Shown: positions 29,332 through 42,230 of the stretch, in pieces
Numbering within the stretch: the first letter of the stretch is position 1
Layout: every line of letters starts with the position of its first letter
Assembly (NCBI RefSeq): GCF_011397635.1
Contig: NC_064770.1
Location: 23,430,200-23,494,199, forward strand
Source: Epinephelus fuscoguttatus
Taxonomy: Eukaryota; Chordata; Actinopteri; Perciformes; Serranidae
Reading direction: 5' to 3'
DNA length: 64,000 nucleotides
Translations under genes and position numbers: made by a program
The notes under the pieces: model-generated
Database searches by the model: none
Seen by the model: only the letters and a program-made list of their open reading frames with translations
Told to the model about the DNA's origin: nothing

Positions 29332-29953
29332 AATTGAAAATCCTGAGACTGAAAACAGTCAAATACCAGCTCCCTTGTATGTGAATAAAACAGGAAAAAG
29401 TGGAAACAGGAGTTGCAAATTTGTGTTGTAAAATCTTGCATTGCAGATATTCAATTCCATAAGCTTCAGAAGCTGATTTTGAAGTAGCCTTTTTTTGTGG
29501 GTGCTATTCAAAGCCTTTGTGTTTGTCATCCAAGCCTTTGCTTTTGACATAGATTAACATTTACATTGCATGTTAGATTTTATTTAACAGATGCATGCAT
29601 TTCCTGCTAATATAAAGTTGAAGTAATATTTCCTTATGTAACTAAAACCTGAACAGACCCTGCCATGCAACAAACAAGGCCTTTTTTTCTTAGTTTTATA
29701 CGCTCGTCAGTCCTGGTTGTTGACAACTTGTGAAATGAGCACTGTGATGGAAGCAGAGGTCAGGGTTCAAGGGTCAGAGTCTTCAGAGCGGGGTGGGTGT
29801 GTTCATTCTGCTTCACTTCTTAACTGTTCTTACTGTTTCTGTTTGCGTCTATAAATTTGCCAGTCTTTGGCAGAAATTCAATATTGTGTTATGATTTTTT
29901 TCCTTGATCGATAAGCTTCCCAGCTTTTTTTTTTTTTTTAGCTGAATGACCAT

Positions 29954-29959
29954 AATAAA
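29954..29959 (+). terminator. candidate srl poly(A) signal
   Basis: A canonical AATAAA about 1 kb after the stop, preceded by a T-rich tract. It is an alternative to the hexamers at 29326 and 30314. Confidence 0.4.
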
Positions 29960-30339
29960 AAACACATGAGGGATGTGTTTGGATTATAGCTGCCTATAGC
30001 CATTTCTTCTGCAGGATAGAAAGCTATTTATTGATTTTTCTGTGTAAACTTTCCAAATGGGCATTGAAGTAGGCTGTGTATGTGTACTGAATACCCCTTA
30101 CTATACAATTTTACAAACCACCACTGCAAGATTGTGATAGTGGAGCTCAGTGATGGTGGATTTCCTCCCTTGAGAAAAGTGGAATGGAGGTAAAGGTGAA
30201 GTGGAGGACTCATGAGTTGACCCCTGACCTCTGTGGAAAGAAGGAAGCCCCAAATAACAACAATTTTGCCGTGATACATGTCATATCTGCACGCTCTCAT
30301 GTGCACCTACCTCAATAAAATTCCCAGGACTATGGCGTT

Positions 30340-30935
30340 GTCAAATTGCTTAGAAGAGCACTGTGTAAGATTTAGGGGGATTTTTTGGCATCCAGCTGTG
30401 AGGATTGCAGACTGCAACCAGCTGAAACGTCTCCCAGTTAGAATTCCTTCAGTGTTCATTGTTGAGGAGGTTTTTACTGGAAGCCGAATTATCAACGGAG
30501 GTCTCTTTCTCTCCAAAACAAATGGACCGAGTGATTTAAACAGGTAAAAACACTGAATAAAGCAGTGTTACGTTACAAATAATCTCTCAAGACAGATTCT
30601 GCAATTTACATTGTAGAGGAAGAATTTTTTTTAAGTTTTATGTTTTCCAACTTAACTCATCATGGAGGGGCTAACTATGGCGGCTGAGGCATAAACGTGT
30701 AAAATGAATGGCCCTATCTAGAGCCAGTGTTTGGTTTATCTTTTCTGGACTACTACAGAAACATGGTGGACTCCATGGATGAGGTCCCACTCCCTCTATA
30801 GATATTTAATGGCTCGTTCTGTGGTTATGAAAACAAAACAATTTTTTATTTTCAGGCAATTATACTCTAAAAAAAGCATACCATTATATTCCATTTCTAC
30901 TGACATTTCCCCCTAAATCCTACACACTAAACCTT
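30340..30935 (-). repeat. Interspersed repeat, copy B (reverse orientation in part)
   Basis: The left part contains 'agtgttcattgttgaggagg' and 'gaattatcaacggaggtctc', reverse complements of blocks found at 61755-61800. The right part ends in 'cctaaatcctacacactaaacc', the inverse of the left-end motif of copy C at about 60857. It is the same family as 19276-19621 and 60857-61800, and degenerate. Confidence 0.55.
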
Positions 30936-32465
30936 TCAAATAGGTTAGCATTTTGGGACATACTTTTTCGACAGAAGGGCTATTTCTTAGCTAACTTCCT
31001 TGGAGGCTTGCTGTTAGCATAGGTTGCCAGGAACCAGCACTCAAGGAAATGCAGAGCCAAGAAATAGTCTGGCCCAAAATGTCTCCTAAAACCACAACAC
31101 GGCACTTTTACACTGTGGTTTTTGTACCAATTAACAATGGACATATTGTGTGTTAATTATGGTGATATGGTGGTGCAGGTAGGCGGACTTTATTACCTTT
31201 GGGCAGACTCTTCCCTCCAGTTTTCGGTTGGAGCTAAGCTAAGCTAACAGGTTGCTAGCTCCAGCTAGCTAACATGACATAATGCCATACAGACATGAAA
31301 GGGCTATCAGTCAAAATCAAAATGGCCAACTATTACTTTAAATACAGAGGTCTAAATCCCCAAAGGACAGGTAAGTAGCAATAGACTTCCAATTTTGGGC
31401 TAGCATGATATTAGATTTTCACAACAGATGTGGCCCAAAGAGTTCATGATAATGATATTATCACAGTATCTATGGAAAATCAGAAAAATAAATAAAGTAC
31501 AAAAATATATCAAAAATAAAATAATGATAATAATATTAATGATATCAGTCAAAGTCATCTTTAATTCTGTTTAGTGTGCATTTTGCCTCTTTTTTGGTAA
31601 ATGATTTATACTCAAAATATGAATGTAGGGCGGTGGAGGGTGAGTCTGTAATCATAACTGTACAAAACCATACAAAAAGAGCAACTACACTTTTTGAATA
31701 GTAAAAGGGCAACCAGATGGTGGCAGGGGAGACAAAGCGAGAATGGAGATAAACAGAAATGATTTCAGATGTGCTGGATTATTTCCACAATATCTTCATA
31801 AGTGTATCATAACATGGTATCAATATTTCAATTTTAAAATATACTGGTATAACCCCTAATTCCAATTAGTACCTCGACTAATGGGCAAATGTACGTCTGT
31901 GTCCTCCCTAACTTACCTTACTAACCCCAACTAAAATCTGAAATGTAATGAAAAAGGAAAGTAAACTAACATCTGCTTAATTTTCTCTGTGCATTTGAGT
32001 GTGAGTGCTCCACTGGATGTGTTTAATATGTTTACACTGCAGATCCAGAAGATGCCCACTAGAGAGTGCTGTGTAAAAGTGTAAAAAGTTATACAGACCA
32101 CCGACACTCATCATGGCACCAGTTTATAGTGACAGGGTGATCGCTTGGGCTTATGACGTTGTGTGGTTGTGTTTTTGGTATATTTCAGCATCAGTTATCT
32201 TAATTTAATTTACCTGTGAATTAGATCTGGAATGGATGTGTGTCCCAGTAAAATAGTTGTTGATTAACTTTTTTTGTTTTGGTATAAAATATAAATTAAT
32301 CTTGGCACAATTTTGGAAGCTTGAACATTAAGAATAAAGATTTCTGATTGACTAGGGAGTGAAACTTTGTGGTTATTCTGATTAGACAATCCATCCTCAA
32401 TCAGGGAGACTTGAATAAGAAAACAAAGATCAAAACTTGCACAAAGATGATTTTCTTGTTCTCCG

Positions 32466-32490
32466 TCTCTCTCTCTCTCTCTCTCTCTCC
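32466..32490. repeat. (TC)n microsatellite
   Basis: A run of about 12 TC units in intergenic DNA. Confidence 0.9.
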
Positions 32491-33398
32491 CTTACAGCTC
32501 TGTATCACAACTCTGCCCACATTCATTCCTCGTTTCTTTTCTGCGAAGGTTCAACTTCTCACTTTTGGATTTGAAAGGATTTTTTGGGGGTTTATCCTGT
32601 AGCTGCAATGCACCAACAGTTTGTCGTGACTGGAAGTGGGGAGGGGTGTGTGGTGGTGGATGGAGTATATTGGGTGTGACTGTAGTTTTGATAGTTGTGC
32701 ATCAAGACTTCCCTTTAAACACTGACTTAAACCTGCATGTGTTTCTCTGTGAGAGTATTTCTACTCCTCCTTAAGCATTAATTTGAGTAGATTTTGACGA
32801 GACTGCAAATGGAAACTACAGTTCGTAAGTACTGAAAACACTAAAACAGTCGTCATGCATAAATCAAAACTTGTCAAAAATTTCCTTGATCTGCACTAAA
32901 AAAGTTTGTAGACACACACAAAACAGATATGCTTCCACAAATATACATATATAAAATAAATATATGGTATGCATGTGTATGGCGCACAACCAAATACACA
33001 AAGGCACATGCACACATTGAATACTGTTTTGTGTCTTCGGTGTAAACCATCCTCCTTTTTAAACTTCTCTTCAGACTTTTGTACCTGCAGAGTAAATGAT
33101 GTGCTTTGAAACGTGCTGATTCTACGCAAACATGTTTTATTACAATGCTTACTGACCCCCAGACTCAGCTTTGTAAATGACACTCCGATCTAAATTCGAA
33201 GGAAATCTTTTCATTCCTTTTCATAACGGCCGTGCTTTTTGTTCCCCTACATGCAGGTGGTGGGTTGCGAGGAAGCATCCGCAGTCCCTCCTGGGGATCC
33301 TCTCAATTTACTGTTCAACTGTGAAGCCACAGTGCTGACTATAGAGGGCTGCAGTTTAATACTTCCCTCAGGCTACTGAATAGAGACAGAAGCATTAA

Positions 33399-34573
33399 AG
33401 GGACAGTTCACTTCAAAATCAAAAATGCATATTTTTCCTCTTACCTGTAGTGCTAATTATCAATCTGGATTGTTTTTGGTGTGGTCTGATATAATGGTAC
33501 CAGATGGCACTCAGCTTGTGGTGCTCAAAGCTGCAAAAAAAACCAAAACAACAAAATTCAACAGCAGTGTCTCTTTCCAGAAATCATGACCCATTTACTC
33601 AAAATAATCCACAGATCTTGTTGTGAGCAGTTTCATGTTGGAACTATTTTTTTGTCTTCTGAACTACACCCGCCAACCGTATCACCGTGCAGAAAGAGGC
33701 GTGGTCATGGACTTTCCATGTCCACATACGACGTGAAAGGTAGCCTGGGTGTGTTGGTTCTTGACGTTCTGGGACACCATGAGAAGTTCTGCCTGTTCCA
33801 TGCATTGTCTTCTTATTATACTAATTTACTATTTACATACAGTCTCTTTCAAAATGAACGCACTATGTCGGTACAACAATGCAAATTTATGTTTTTTTTT
33901 CTTCTAGCAACTAACGCACGTGGTTGTGCGAAGGGAAGAAGAACAGGGTTTGGCTTTACAATCTTACAGCGCGCTAATACTACTCTCCCAGGTGAAAGCT
34001 GGTGTTTGTTAAACCCATCTATCACTCTCCCCACTCACCCTACAAGGACTTTTGCCGCCTTAACTCATATTCTTGTCCCGCCATTTTCCCCCCTGAGGCT
34101 GCCGAGCACTGTTAAAGTATAAAGGAGACCGGCCATTTATTGTGCTGACGTTAAACGATTGCTTTCCTTGTTGCTGTCTGACGCCGCAAGTCACTGCCCA
34201 AGTGCTGGATTTCGATGACTCCCAGGTGAGACCAGGTTGGCTGGGTGGATATACAGATGTCAGATGTAGTTCAGTAGAAAGACAATAGTTCCTACATGAA
34301 ACTGCTCACAGCAAGATATGTGAATTATCTTGAGTAAGCAGGTCATGATTTCTCTAAAGAGACATCGCTGTTGGGTTTTTCAAATGTATTTTTTCAGCGT
34401 TTTGAGCACCACAAGCTGAGAGCCATCTAGTTCCATTATATTAGAGAGAAGGCAGACATCTCTACAGTGGATATCTCCAATAGTCTGCACACACCAAAAC
34501 AATCTACACTGGTAAAAAGTACTACAGGCAAGAGGAAAAATGTATAGTTTTGATTTTGGGGTGAACTGTCCCT
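33399..34573 (+). mobile_element. TTAA-flanked element with long terminal inverted repeats
   Basis: TTAA flanks it on both sides (33395-33398, 34574-34577). The ends AGGGACAGTTCAC and GTGAACTGTCCCT are perfect inverted repeats, and similarity continues inward through 'caaaatcaaaa', 'ttttcctctt', 'caagctgagtgcc' and 'cagtttcatg' blocks. Each arm therefore spans roughly 200-280 bp. TTAA duplication indicates piggyBac-type mobilisation. The central 0.6 kb holds an open frame (33586-34122) with no recognisable transposase motif. Confidence 0.8.
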
Positions 34574-35280
34574 TTAAAGGTTTAATTGGGTTCTATTAGA
34601 CTGCTGCACATATATTGGAGGATTATATTGTGTCATCCCTGTTTTTTCTTTTTAATAATCTTGAGGGTGCAGAAATATTACAGCGTGCAGAACTGAGTTT
34701 AGCCTTCATGTGCTGATTTTATTAATTGAATATTTTCATCCTTCATAATAACATTAATATAATCCAACAGCGTCTAGAGCAGATTAGTGACCGTGTATTT
34801 TAGGCTACTTTGTGTCCTTTGGCTTCAATTAAATTTCATTATATTCCTCTTAACTGTGTCCTCTGCTGTCCTCCCAAAATCTGAGTTTATTCTAAATGTA
34901 GAGTGCACAGTGGTGGGATAGACAATGAGGTGGAGGGGTTTCATCGTTGAACTGAAGGTGGAGGGGTGCGCTCATTGCGGTGCACAAAAAACACAGACGT
35001 CCCCACCCTTCTCTAAAATACGTGCTCGTTACCTTTCAGTCTTTTTCTTTCTAACAAGCGCGTGCACGTACCTCGACTGTACCTCTCCCCTCCCATCAAT
35101 CGTCAGCCCTTCGTCCAAACACAGACAGAGGTGTGAAGTCAGCGGGAGCCACCAAAACGGAAGTACAGAAATGTTTTTCAAAATAAATTACATTGAAAAT
35201 CTATTTTTTTGTACATTTGTGCCACATAAGGAGGAAAGTAAAGTAAGTCTGGTATAGGTGGAGCACCATAACTGTCCCCA

Positions 35281-35863
35281 GTGATGGCAGTGTCAGCAGC
35301 CGGTATCAGGCCAGCTGATTTGGTCCGATTCTGGGGTGTCATTCATGCAGAGTCTCAGCCAAGTTGGGCAACTGGACCCAGCCTGGCTAAGTTCATCTGG
35401 CATGCCGAGTTTGGGCCAATACTGGACCAGGTCATTTCTGGTAACAGCCTAGTCGTGGCAGTGTAGGCAGCTGGAATTGGGCCAGCTGATTTGGCCCTAT
35501 TCTGGGGCATCATTCATGCAGAGTCTCAGCCGAGTAGGGCAACTGGATGCGGCTGGCTAATTTCATCCGGCATGCCGACTTTGGGCCAATGCTGGGCCAG
35601 GTCATTTCTGATAAGGGTCCAGTGGTGGCAGTGTTGGCAGCCAGAACCGGGCAGGCTGATTCCACAGATTCTGGGGCGTCATTCATACCGAGTCTCTGCT
35701 TCCGGCTAATTTCATCCGACATGCCAAGGAATTGTGCCAGTTGATTTTGCCCAATTCTGGGGCGTCACACATACCGAATCTCAGCCGAGTCAAGTGACCG
35801 GATGCGGCTGGCTAATTTCATCCGGCATGCCAAGTTTGGGCTGATTCTGGGCCAGGTCATTTT
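35281..35863. repeat. 170-bp tandem repeat upstream of adcy9, about 3.5 copies
   Basis: Units carry GGCAGTGT(T/C/A)GGCAGC, 'gattctggggcgtcattcat', 'gagtctcagcc' and 'catccggcatgcc'. The GGCAG start recurs at 35286, 35457 and 35627, spacing 171 and 170 bp. A shortened last unit follows. The Gly/Trp-rich open frames here are a by-product of the repeat. Confidence 0.8.
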
Positions 35864-36040
35864 GGCTACCTGGGTCAGTTTAACTGGCTGTTGCCTCCTT
35901 AGGGGGTGTAGTTTTTCTTGGTTTGGCAATGTAGCCTGAAATTTAATGTAGAAAACAAGTAATAGGCTGTATGAGGACTTTAAGTTTAGAAGTGGAGGCA
36001 AATGGTTTTTATTAGCCATGAAATGCACATGGGGTTTTAT

Positions 36041-37848
36041 TTTGAAAGACGTAGGCGGAAATTGCCTCTATTTTATTTTTAGCTTGCTTCACACACTCAC
36101 AGTATACACACGCACACACACGTACCACTCGCGGCTGGACGGCTGTCAGCGCTCAGAAGATGGTGGCGGCTGCGGCCAATGCGTTGCCCACCGCGCCTGG
36201 ATAGCGCACAACAACATTTCATGCAGGTGTCGACGCTCGTGCAGCGCGCGGAGAACAGCCACACACCGGAGATAAGACAGTCTCATCTCACTGTGGACGA
36301 TGCAGAGAATGGAGAGGCTGGACGATGCAGCAGCCCTAAGCCTGTTATATTTGTCTTGGATTTAAGGGGAAGTGTTTGGAGGTATGAAGATATTCTCTGG
36401 TGTATCCCGCGCAATTCAATTAAAGTGGCTGGATCAGAGCAGCACTCAGCTTTGACCTGTGGGACTCCTGGTGTGGGGGGTGCGTGGAGCTGAGGTGGAG
36501 ACCTTTTAATTAGCCCCACTCTCTCCGGGGTTTCGTCGTCTGCCATTTAGAGGAGGGGGGCACCGAGCTGCCGTGGGCAAAGTTTACTTCAGAGAAAGGG
36601 AGAGACTGGATGACACTTCATGTAGTCTGCGCAAGGCTGTCTTTCTCTGGGCTGCCCTGGCGACTGAATAAACAGCCAGGAACCGGCATGATCAGAATAT
36701 GTGGACAGTTTTCTTCGGGGCGCACTGTGACGATGAATTGGCGACATTTGGCGTGAGTGTGTGGATACCAAAGCAATACCGATCAGCACTGATCCGGCTG
36801 GTTGGCGCATAGCCTTGGAGGAGCGTGTTTACATACTGACAGCTAAGCTCTTGCAATAAAAGCGTTTTGGGGTATTTTATGCGCGCCGCGTCTCATGCAT
36901 TTGTCTCCTGCAGACCTCCGTGCACACGAGTCCCTGTGGGGGTTTGGAGACGCAGCGGTGGCGGAGACACCCGAGCAGAAAGTCAGGAAAGGACGGGGCT
37001 CCGTCCGCGGGAACAGACGCGATTAGGCCCTGCAGCAAGCAGCATGTGGGGATAAATAAAAGCTCCGATGGCAGTTTTTACGCCCACGATCCCGTTACCT
37101 GGAATTGATCTGCGTCTTAAAACCAAAAGCTGGCCTTTGCGATCAAGGCGGCAGTCAGAAGAGTCAGAGCAAATACTGCGGAGGATGTGTTCAGGATGAA
37201 GTTTTGCTCAGACCTGTAAACAAATCGTGGTGAAGTTTAGAAGATCGGCCTGTTTGGCTGCTGGATATCCCAAGGGGAACGGAGTGGACATGCACCAGTA
37301 ATGACAGTATATTGACTGCACATTTAAACTGGATTTAAAAACCCCACTCTTACTCACAACTTCTCAATAACTCCTATTTCTTCTTGTTTTTGTGTTTCTT
37401 TTGCAACTTTTCCTTTACACGCACTCTTATGTAATGCTATGAGTTTTCCCCAACATTTCACCAATGAGTGAAACTGCGTGCAGCCAGCTGAGTGGACTTG
37501 GGCAGGCACAGAGAAAGCAGCAAGTGAACCTTGCAGTCCCAAGTGCGTCAAAACAGTCCGGAACGTAGAGGAATGCAGGGACTGACGTCAAGAGGTGCAA
37601 TAATGACCTATTCAAAAGCTTTGGAAGGTCTGCTGGTGTTTTCTTCAACCACTACACTGTTCTCAGAGTGGATTTTTCTCTGAAATGGTTTTTTGTGCTC
37701 TCCTTTTTCAGGTTTAAGAGTAAACAATCATTGCCCCAGCTGTTAAACTGCAGCCCAATACTTTGCCTTACTTCTTTCTGTACTTTGTCTTTGACATAAT
37801 CGTCCCCTCTGCATTGGTTTTGATTTTTTGGATAGATTAAAAAGCACC
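36041..37848 (+). promoter_or_regulatory. adcy9: adcy9 5' region: CpG-rich promoter and 5' UTR
   Basis: CpG density rises sharply at about 36130-37060 (runs such as CGCGCGG, GCGCGCCGCG and TCCGCGGG), unlike the surrounding AT-rich DNA, and no TATA box is evident. This fits a CpG-island promoter with a long 5' UTR, as known for ADCY9. A good splice acceptor (TCCTTTTTCAG, ending 37711) suggests that a non-coding first exon may be spliced to an exon beginning at 37712. The transcription start is not determinable here. Confidence 0.5.
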
Positions 37849-39661
37849 ATGGCATCCCCGCAACATCAACAACTGCTGCCTCACAACACAGAAGTGAACT
37901 GTGACTCAAGTGGAGATGGAGGCGTCTCAGTGAGGATTGGCAGCAGTGTCAAACACAAGCACGGAGGCGGGCCGCTGGGTTCAATCGGGGGAGGCTTCAT
38001 CGTGGGGTCCAAGCACTGCAAGTACAGCATTTCCTCCAGCTGCAGCTCCGGAGAGTCCGGAGCCAGGAGGCCGGTGGTCAAAAGCTTTCGCACACATAAG
38101 AAGATGCCTCAGCTTTTTGAGAGATCCGCCGGTCATTTCTGGGACCCAAAGTTTGACTCTTCGATCCTGGAGGAGGCCTGTAGAGAGCGGTGCTTCCCTC
38201 AGACCCAGCGGCGCTTCCGCTATGTACTCTTTTACCTTGTTGCCGCTGCCCTCCTGTGGGGATTGTACTTTGCTGCCAACCCTTCCCGCTGTGACAGGAC
38301 TGCCTTTCTCCTTCCCACTGCGTCCTTCCTCCTCTTCTGCCTCCTTCTCTTCCTCTTAACTTTTACTAAGCTCTACTCTCGCTGCTACAACCAAGCATCT
38401 CTGCTGCTCATCCTTGTAACCTTCACCCTGACCCTGGCCCCGCAGATCCAGACATCAAGCTTCAGGGACCCGGAGGCTCCCACACCTGTGCTCGATGAGG
38501 AAGAGTTCAGTGGCATGGGGCCAATGTACAACCTGTCCTATGACAAGCTTGTGGGAGGCAGCACCTGGTCCCCTTGTCTGTCTCCTGTAGGCACCTTTTC
38601 CCTCTGTATTGAGGTTCTTCTGTTGCTTTACAGCGTTCTCCATATTCGCCTCTATGCTTCTGTCCTGCTCGGGTTTCTCTACTCTGTGTTTTTTGAGAGT
38701 TTAGGATGGCTGCACCTGGCCCAGGCAGGGGATAACTGGAGCTTAGCTTCTCAGTCAGACTGGGATACATTATGTTGGCTTGGCCCTGCCAAAGCTCTGC
38801 TCCACCTCTGTGCCCACGCCATCGGCATCCACCTTTTCATCATGTCTGAGGTGCGCTCACGCAGCACCTTCCTCAAGGTGGGACAAGCTATCATGCATGG
38901 CAAAGATCTGGAGGTGGAGAAAGCCTTGAAGGAGCGAATGATCCACTCTGTCATGCCCCGAATCGTGGCAGATGAACTGATGAAGCAAGGTGACGAGGAG
39001 ATAGGAGATAATTCCGTTAAGCGATACTCCACCAGTGGTGCAGCAGCTGCCATCTCCAGCCCTAAAAACAATAAACGCAAGAAAACCTCCATCCCTCGAG
39101 GCCAGATTATCTTCAGACCCTTCAACATGAAACGCATGGAGCCTGTAAGCATCCTCTTCGCAGACATTGTGGGTTTCACAAAAATGTCAGCCAACAAATC
39201 TGCTCATGCCCTTGTCGGGCTTCTAAATGACTTATTCGGACGTTTTGATCGACTCTGTGAACTCACTGGCTGTGAGAAGATCAGTACTCTAGGAGACTGT
39301 TACTACTGTGTGGCAGGTTGTCCCGAACCCAGACCAGACCATGCCTACTGCTGCGTGGAGATGGGCCTGGGTATGATTCAGGCTATTGAACAGTTCTGTC
39401 AGGAGAAGAGGGAGATGGTCAACATGAGGGTGGGTGTTCACACTGGCACTGTACTGTGTGGTATCCTGGGCATGAAGCGCTTCAAGTTTGATGTTTGGTC
39501 AAACGACGTCAACTTGGCCAACCTGATGGAGCAGCTGGGGGTGGCTGGCAAGGTCCACCTATCAGAGGCCACAGCCAACTTCCTGGATGACCGCTACCAG
39601 CATGAAGACGGACAAGTCATTGAGAGAATAGGACAGAGTGTGGTGGCTGATCAACTCAAAG
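37849..39661 (+). CDS. adcy9: adcy9, adenylate cyclase type 9, first coding exon (partial gene)
   Basis: Adenylate cyclase 9 makes cAMP from ATP at the plasma membrane under Gs control and is the forskolin-insensitive isoform. The start is the ATG at 37849 in ACCATGG; the protein opens M-A-S-P-Q-H-Q-Q-L-L like the human enzyme. The exon encodes 604 residues plus one base: a Ser/Gly-rich N-terminus with H-C-K-Y-S-I-S-S-S-C-S-S, the stretch F-P-Q-T-Q-R-R-F-R-Y leading into the first of six membrane helices (about 123-336), an N-L-S sequon at N228 between helices 3 and 4, and the complete C1a cyclase domain (about 433-603). Metal-binding aspartates are seen as F-A-D439-I-V-G-F and L-G-D483-C-Y-Y-C. 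The donor GTAGGT at 39662 follows Q-L-K-G, the end of C1a. The second membrane block and C2 half lie beyond the window. Confidence 0.97.
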
Positions 39662-41639
39662 GTAGGTGCCCTGTGAAAAAATGGTATAAATGACAGTGAG
39701 AGTTGCTGTTACTTCATTTTTCATTTTTAGCTTGTTGTATAATGTTGAAGTCCTAACAAGAATAATAGAAGTCCAAAGTCAGCAGTAGTTGCCACAGATT
39801 GGCTTCAACAGTGAGGCTTATCGCTGCGATTATTCCCCCATGAGCCCACTAACCGTTCCAGCATTTTTAGGTGCTAAAGTTAATATCCTGTAATGCCCCT
39901 CTGCAATCCCCTGAGGAAATTTGTCTACTTATTTCAGCATATCTGCAATTCACCCCCAGGTGGATCAGAACAGTGGCAGGACAGCATTTGCATTGGTCAA
40001 GGTCGACTCTGGGTTTTAGCTTCATACACCAGATGGACTGGCAATGCTTTGGGTCTGTTACTGTACAAGTGTCCTCTGTGGAGTTGGTATTGTGTGACTG
40101 TATCACAGACAGACGCCATCTTCTTTCCCATCCTCCCCTCCAGCCTGTCTCTGCCAATTCTTTGTTCTCTTGTTCAATTACATTGCCTTCCAGACGTCCT
40201 CAATGTGTCCCGTTCCCTTAACCTCGCTCTGAACCCTGGGGATTGCTTTACAACTTAATGCAACTGTCGCCTTCTCTAATAGAGATTTGCCTGCAGCTTC
40301 ATCTTCACCCCTCTATCTTGTCCCTCTCTCTTCCTCGCCTCTAAACTGCTTGACTGCAGCTTTTATTTGATACATTTATGCAAATCGCCCCAGTGTAACT
40401 AAATGTTGGCTTAATGGCTCTTTTCATCATTCAAGGCTCGCTGATCCATTATCAGCCGGTGGAAGTGAAGTGACAGTGTCTGACTAAGGTAGTGCAGATG
40501 GTGTTCATCTGCCCTTTTGAATTAGCATTTCAGGTTTATTTTTGTTTCAGTAGATGCTGAATGTGCTTCCTTGGAGGCTGCACGTCTGATTTTGTACAGA
40601 GCATTTAAGGCACGGATTAGCATGGACTGGTAATTCATGCAAATTGGCAATTCAAGTGTACACATGAATAATTTGTGTGCACAAACTATCAAAAAATGTT
40701 CTACCTTGCAGGACGCTGCAAAGATTTTCATTATTTTGGCCCTGGAAATCAGCGCTGTGCTGTGTCGAGGAACAAGATGGAGTGAAGGCGCTTCTTGTTG
40801 ACCAGCCTGCAGGAGTGATTTATGGGCCTGCATTTTCCCCCCATCTCTTAGATTAATGAGTGACTACCACTCATGCTCTTGTCCTTCTTGTTTTTTTTTT
40901 TATTGTGAGGATAAATGTGTTACCTATAGTGTTATCACCCAGCCCACCTCACCTCCTCCTCCTCTTTCTCCTCGACTCCTTTCTTGCCTCCATCGTGTAT
41001 TGAGTTCCCCTCCTAAGATTTATCCTCTCCCTCTAGATCTGCTGTGCCAGTGAGAGAGCTGGCTGTCAGGAAAGAGTTGTGCTCCTGTGCTGTAAAATTC
41101 CCTCCACTGTCTGGCTCAGTCTGTGTTAATCACTTGGGTACCATTGCAGCCAGGCATGGATCCTAGCTTGGGCCGGTCCCTGTTGCCTGACGCAGAAGTA
41201 AATTGCTCTGACCAAGGCTCTGATTGCTGTGCAGCTGTCTTCTATGTATTTTTGATGTCCTTTTTGAGTCCGTTTGATGTTGAGCTTTCTCAGAAATTGT
41301 TTTCAAGGTACGTTTTTTCACAGTTCCACTGTAACTTCAGGCTGAGGCTATAGAGTCAAGTTTTTAACTCATCCTGTAAGTTATACGTTCTTATTTATAA
41401 CTTCCCACTGTAATTATAAGCTATTTGTGGCTCATTGTGGCAGAGGTTCACATGGGGTGCAGCCACGTGTGGTCAGTTGAGTGTTGCAGCTGCGTCCTGT
41501 TGGCTCCTCGGCACTGACCCGAGGCGTGTGGTTTTAGCAGCTAATGGAGATGTTGTGGCTTGGTTTGCATCCCACTGGGTGATAGCTGGTGTTCGCGGTT
41601 AAGTAACAGTTAAGGTTTGAAACGGTGCAGATAGCTTTG

Positions 41640-42230
41640 AGGATAACCATTGATTCTTTTCATTACAGCTTAATCTGAATTAATCATTTTCCTGTTTAAT
41701 TTATGAGTTGTTTGCTCTGTAGAAGTCAGAAAATAGTGCGTGGTACATGTCTTAAGTTGACTGTTTTGTCTGACCATCAGTCCAAAACCTAAAGATATTT
41801 TATTTTGAAGGATATGAGGACACAGCAAAACCTCCCTTTTTATTTGCAAGGACCAGTTAATGTTTGGCATTTTGACTCAATAGATAATTTAAAAGATTTA
41901 ATCAATATCAATTTTGGCGATTTATAGCCTGATGAGTATGTAATTGATAATTTCAGCACCAGTTGGCATAAAGAAAAACAAAAAATATCTGCAACTTGTT
42001 GATTAATGTATAAATGTCGGAAAATACTAAAAAAATACCAGTCACAGTTTGAACAACCCCAGGGCAATGTCTTGGGACATCAAATTTTGTCATGTTAACA
42101 GTTAGAAACCCAAAGATATTCAGTTAATTGATTAAATTCAACTCTATTTTCTGCCATCTGGAGGATTAAGTAATTAATCAACTAACTAAGGAAATGGTTG
42201 TCAAAATAATCAATTGGCTGCAGCCGTATT
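41640..42230. repeat. Relic of an AATCAATTAT-rich interspersed repeat
   Basis: Blocks such as 'gtccaaaacctaaagatatt', 'aatgtttggcattttgactca' and multiple ATTAATTGATTA motifs match a common teleost repeat that I recognise. A short reverse relative lies at about 48570-48690. The ends are not defined. Confidence 0.45.

Larger units (their letters stand above)
28952..30320 (+). other. srl: srl 3' UTR
   Basis: Non-coding sequence follows the srl stop. AATAAA hexamers lie at 29326-29331, 29954-29959 and 30314-30319, so the transcript end could be about 0.4, 1.0 or 1.4 kb after the stop. Nothing else is recognised in it. Confidence 0.6.
30321..36040. other. srl-adcy9 intergenic region
   Basis: No gene is recognised. 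It contains relics of common teleost repeats (30340-30935 and about 30940-31350), a (TC)n tract (32466-32490), a 1.2-kb TTAA element (33399-34573) and a 170-bp tandem repeat (35281-35863). Confidence 0.6.

Noticed and set aside
36179..36493. Open frames in the adcy9 5' region
   Set aside because: Overlapping frames on both strands are expected from CpG-rich DNA; none has domain or splice support. Short upstream reading frames may exist in the 5' UTR but cannot be assigned.
37828..37848. In-frame extension upstream of the adcy9 ATG
   Set aside because: It begins with TTG, not ATG. The ATG at 37849 has a strong ACCATGG context and matches the known protein start M-A-S-P.
39662..39693. Continuation of the adcy9 frame past 39661 to a stop
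   Set aside because: A good donor (AAAGGTAGGT) lies exactly at the end of C1a, and the extra residues do not continue the known cyclase sequence, so this is intron.
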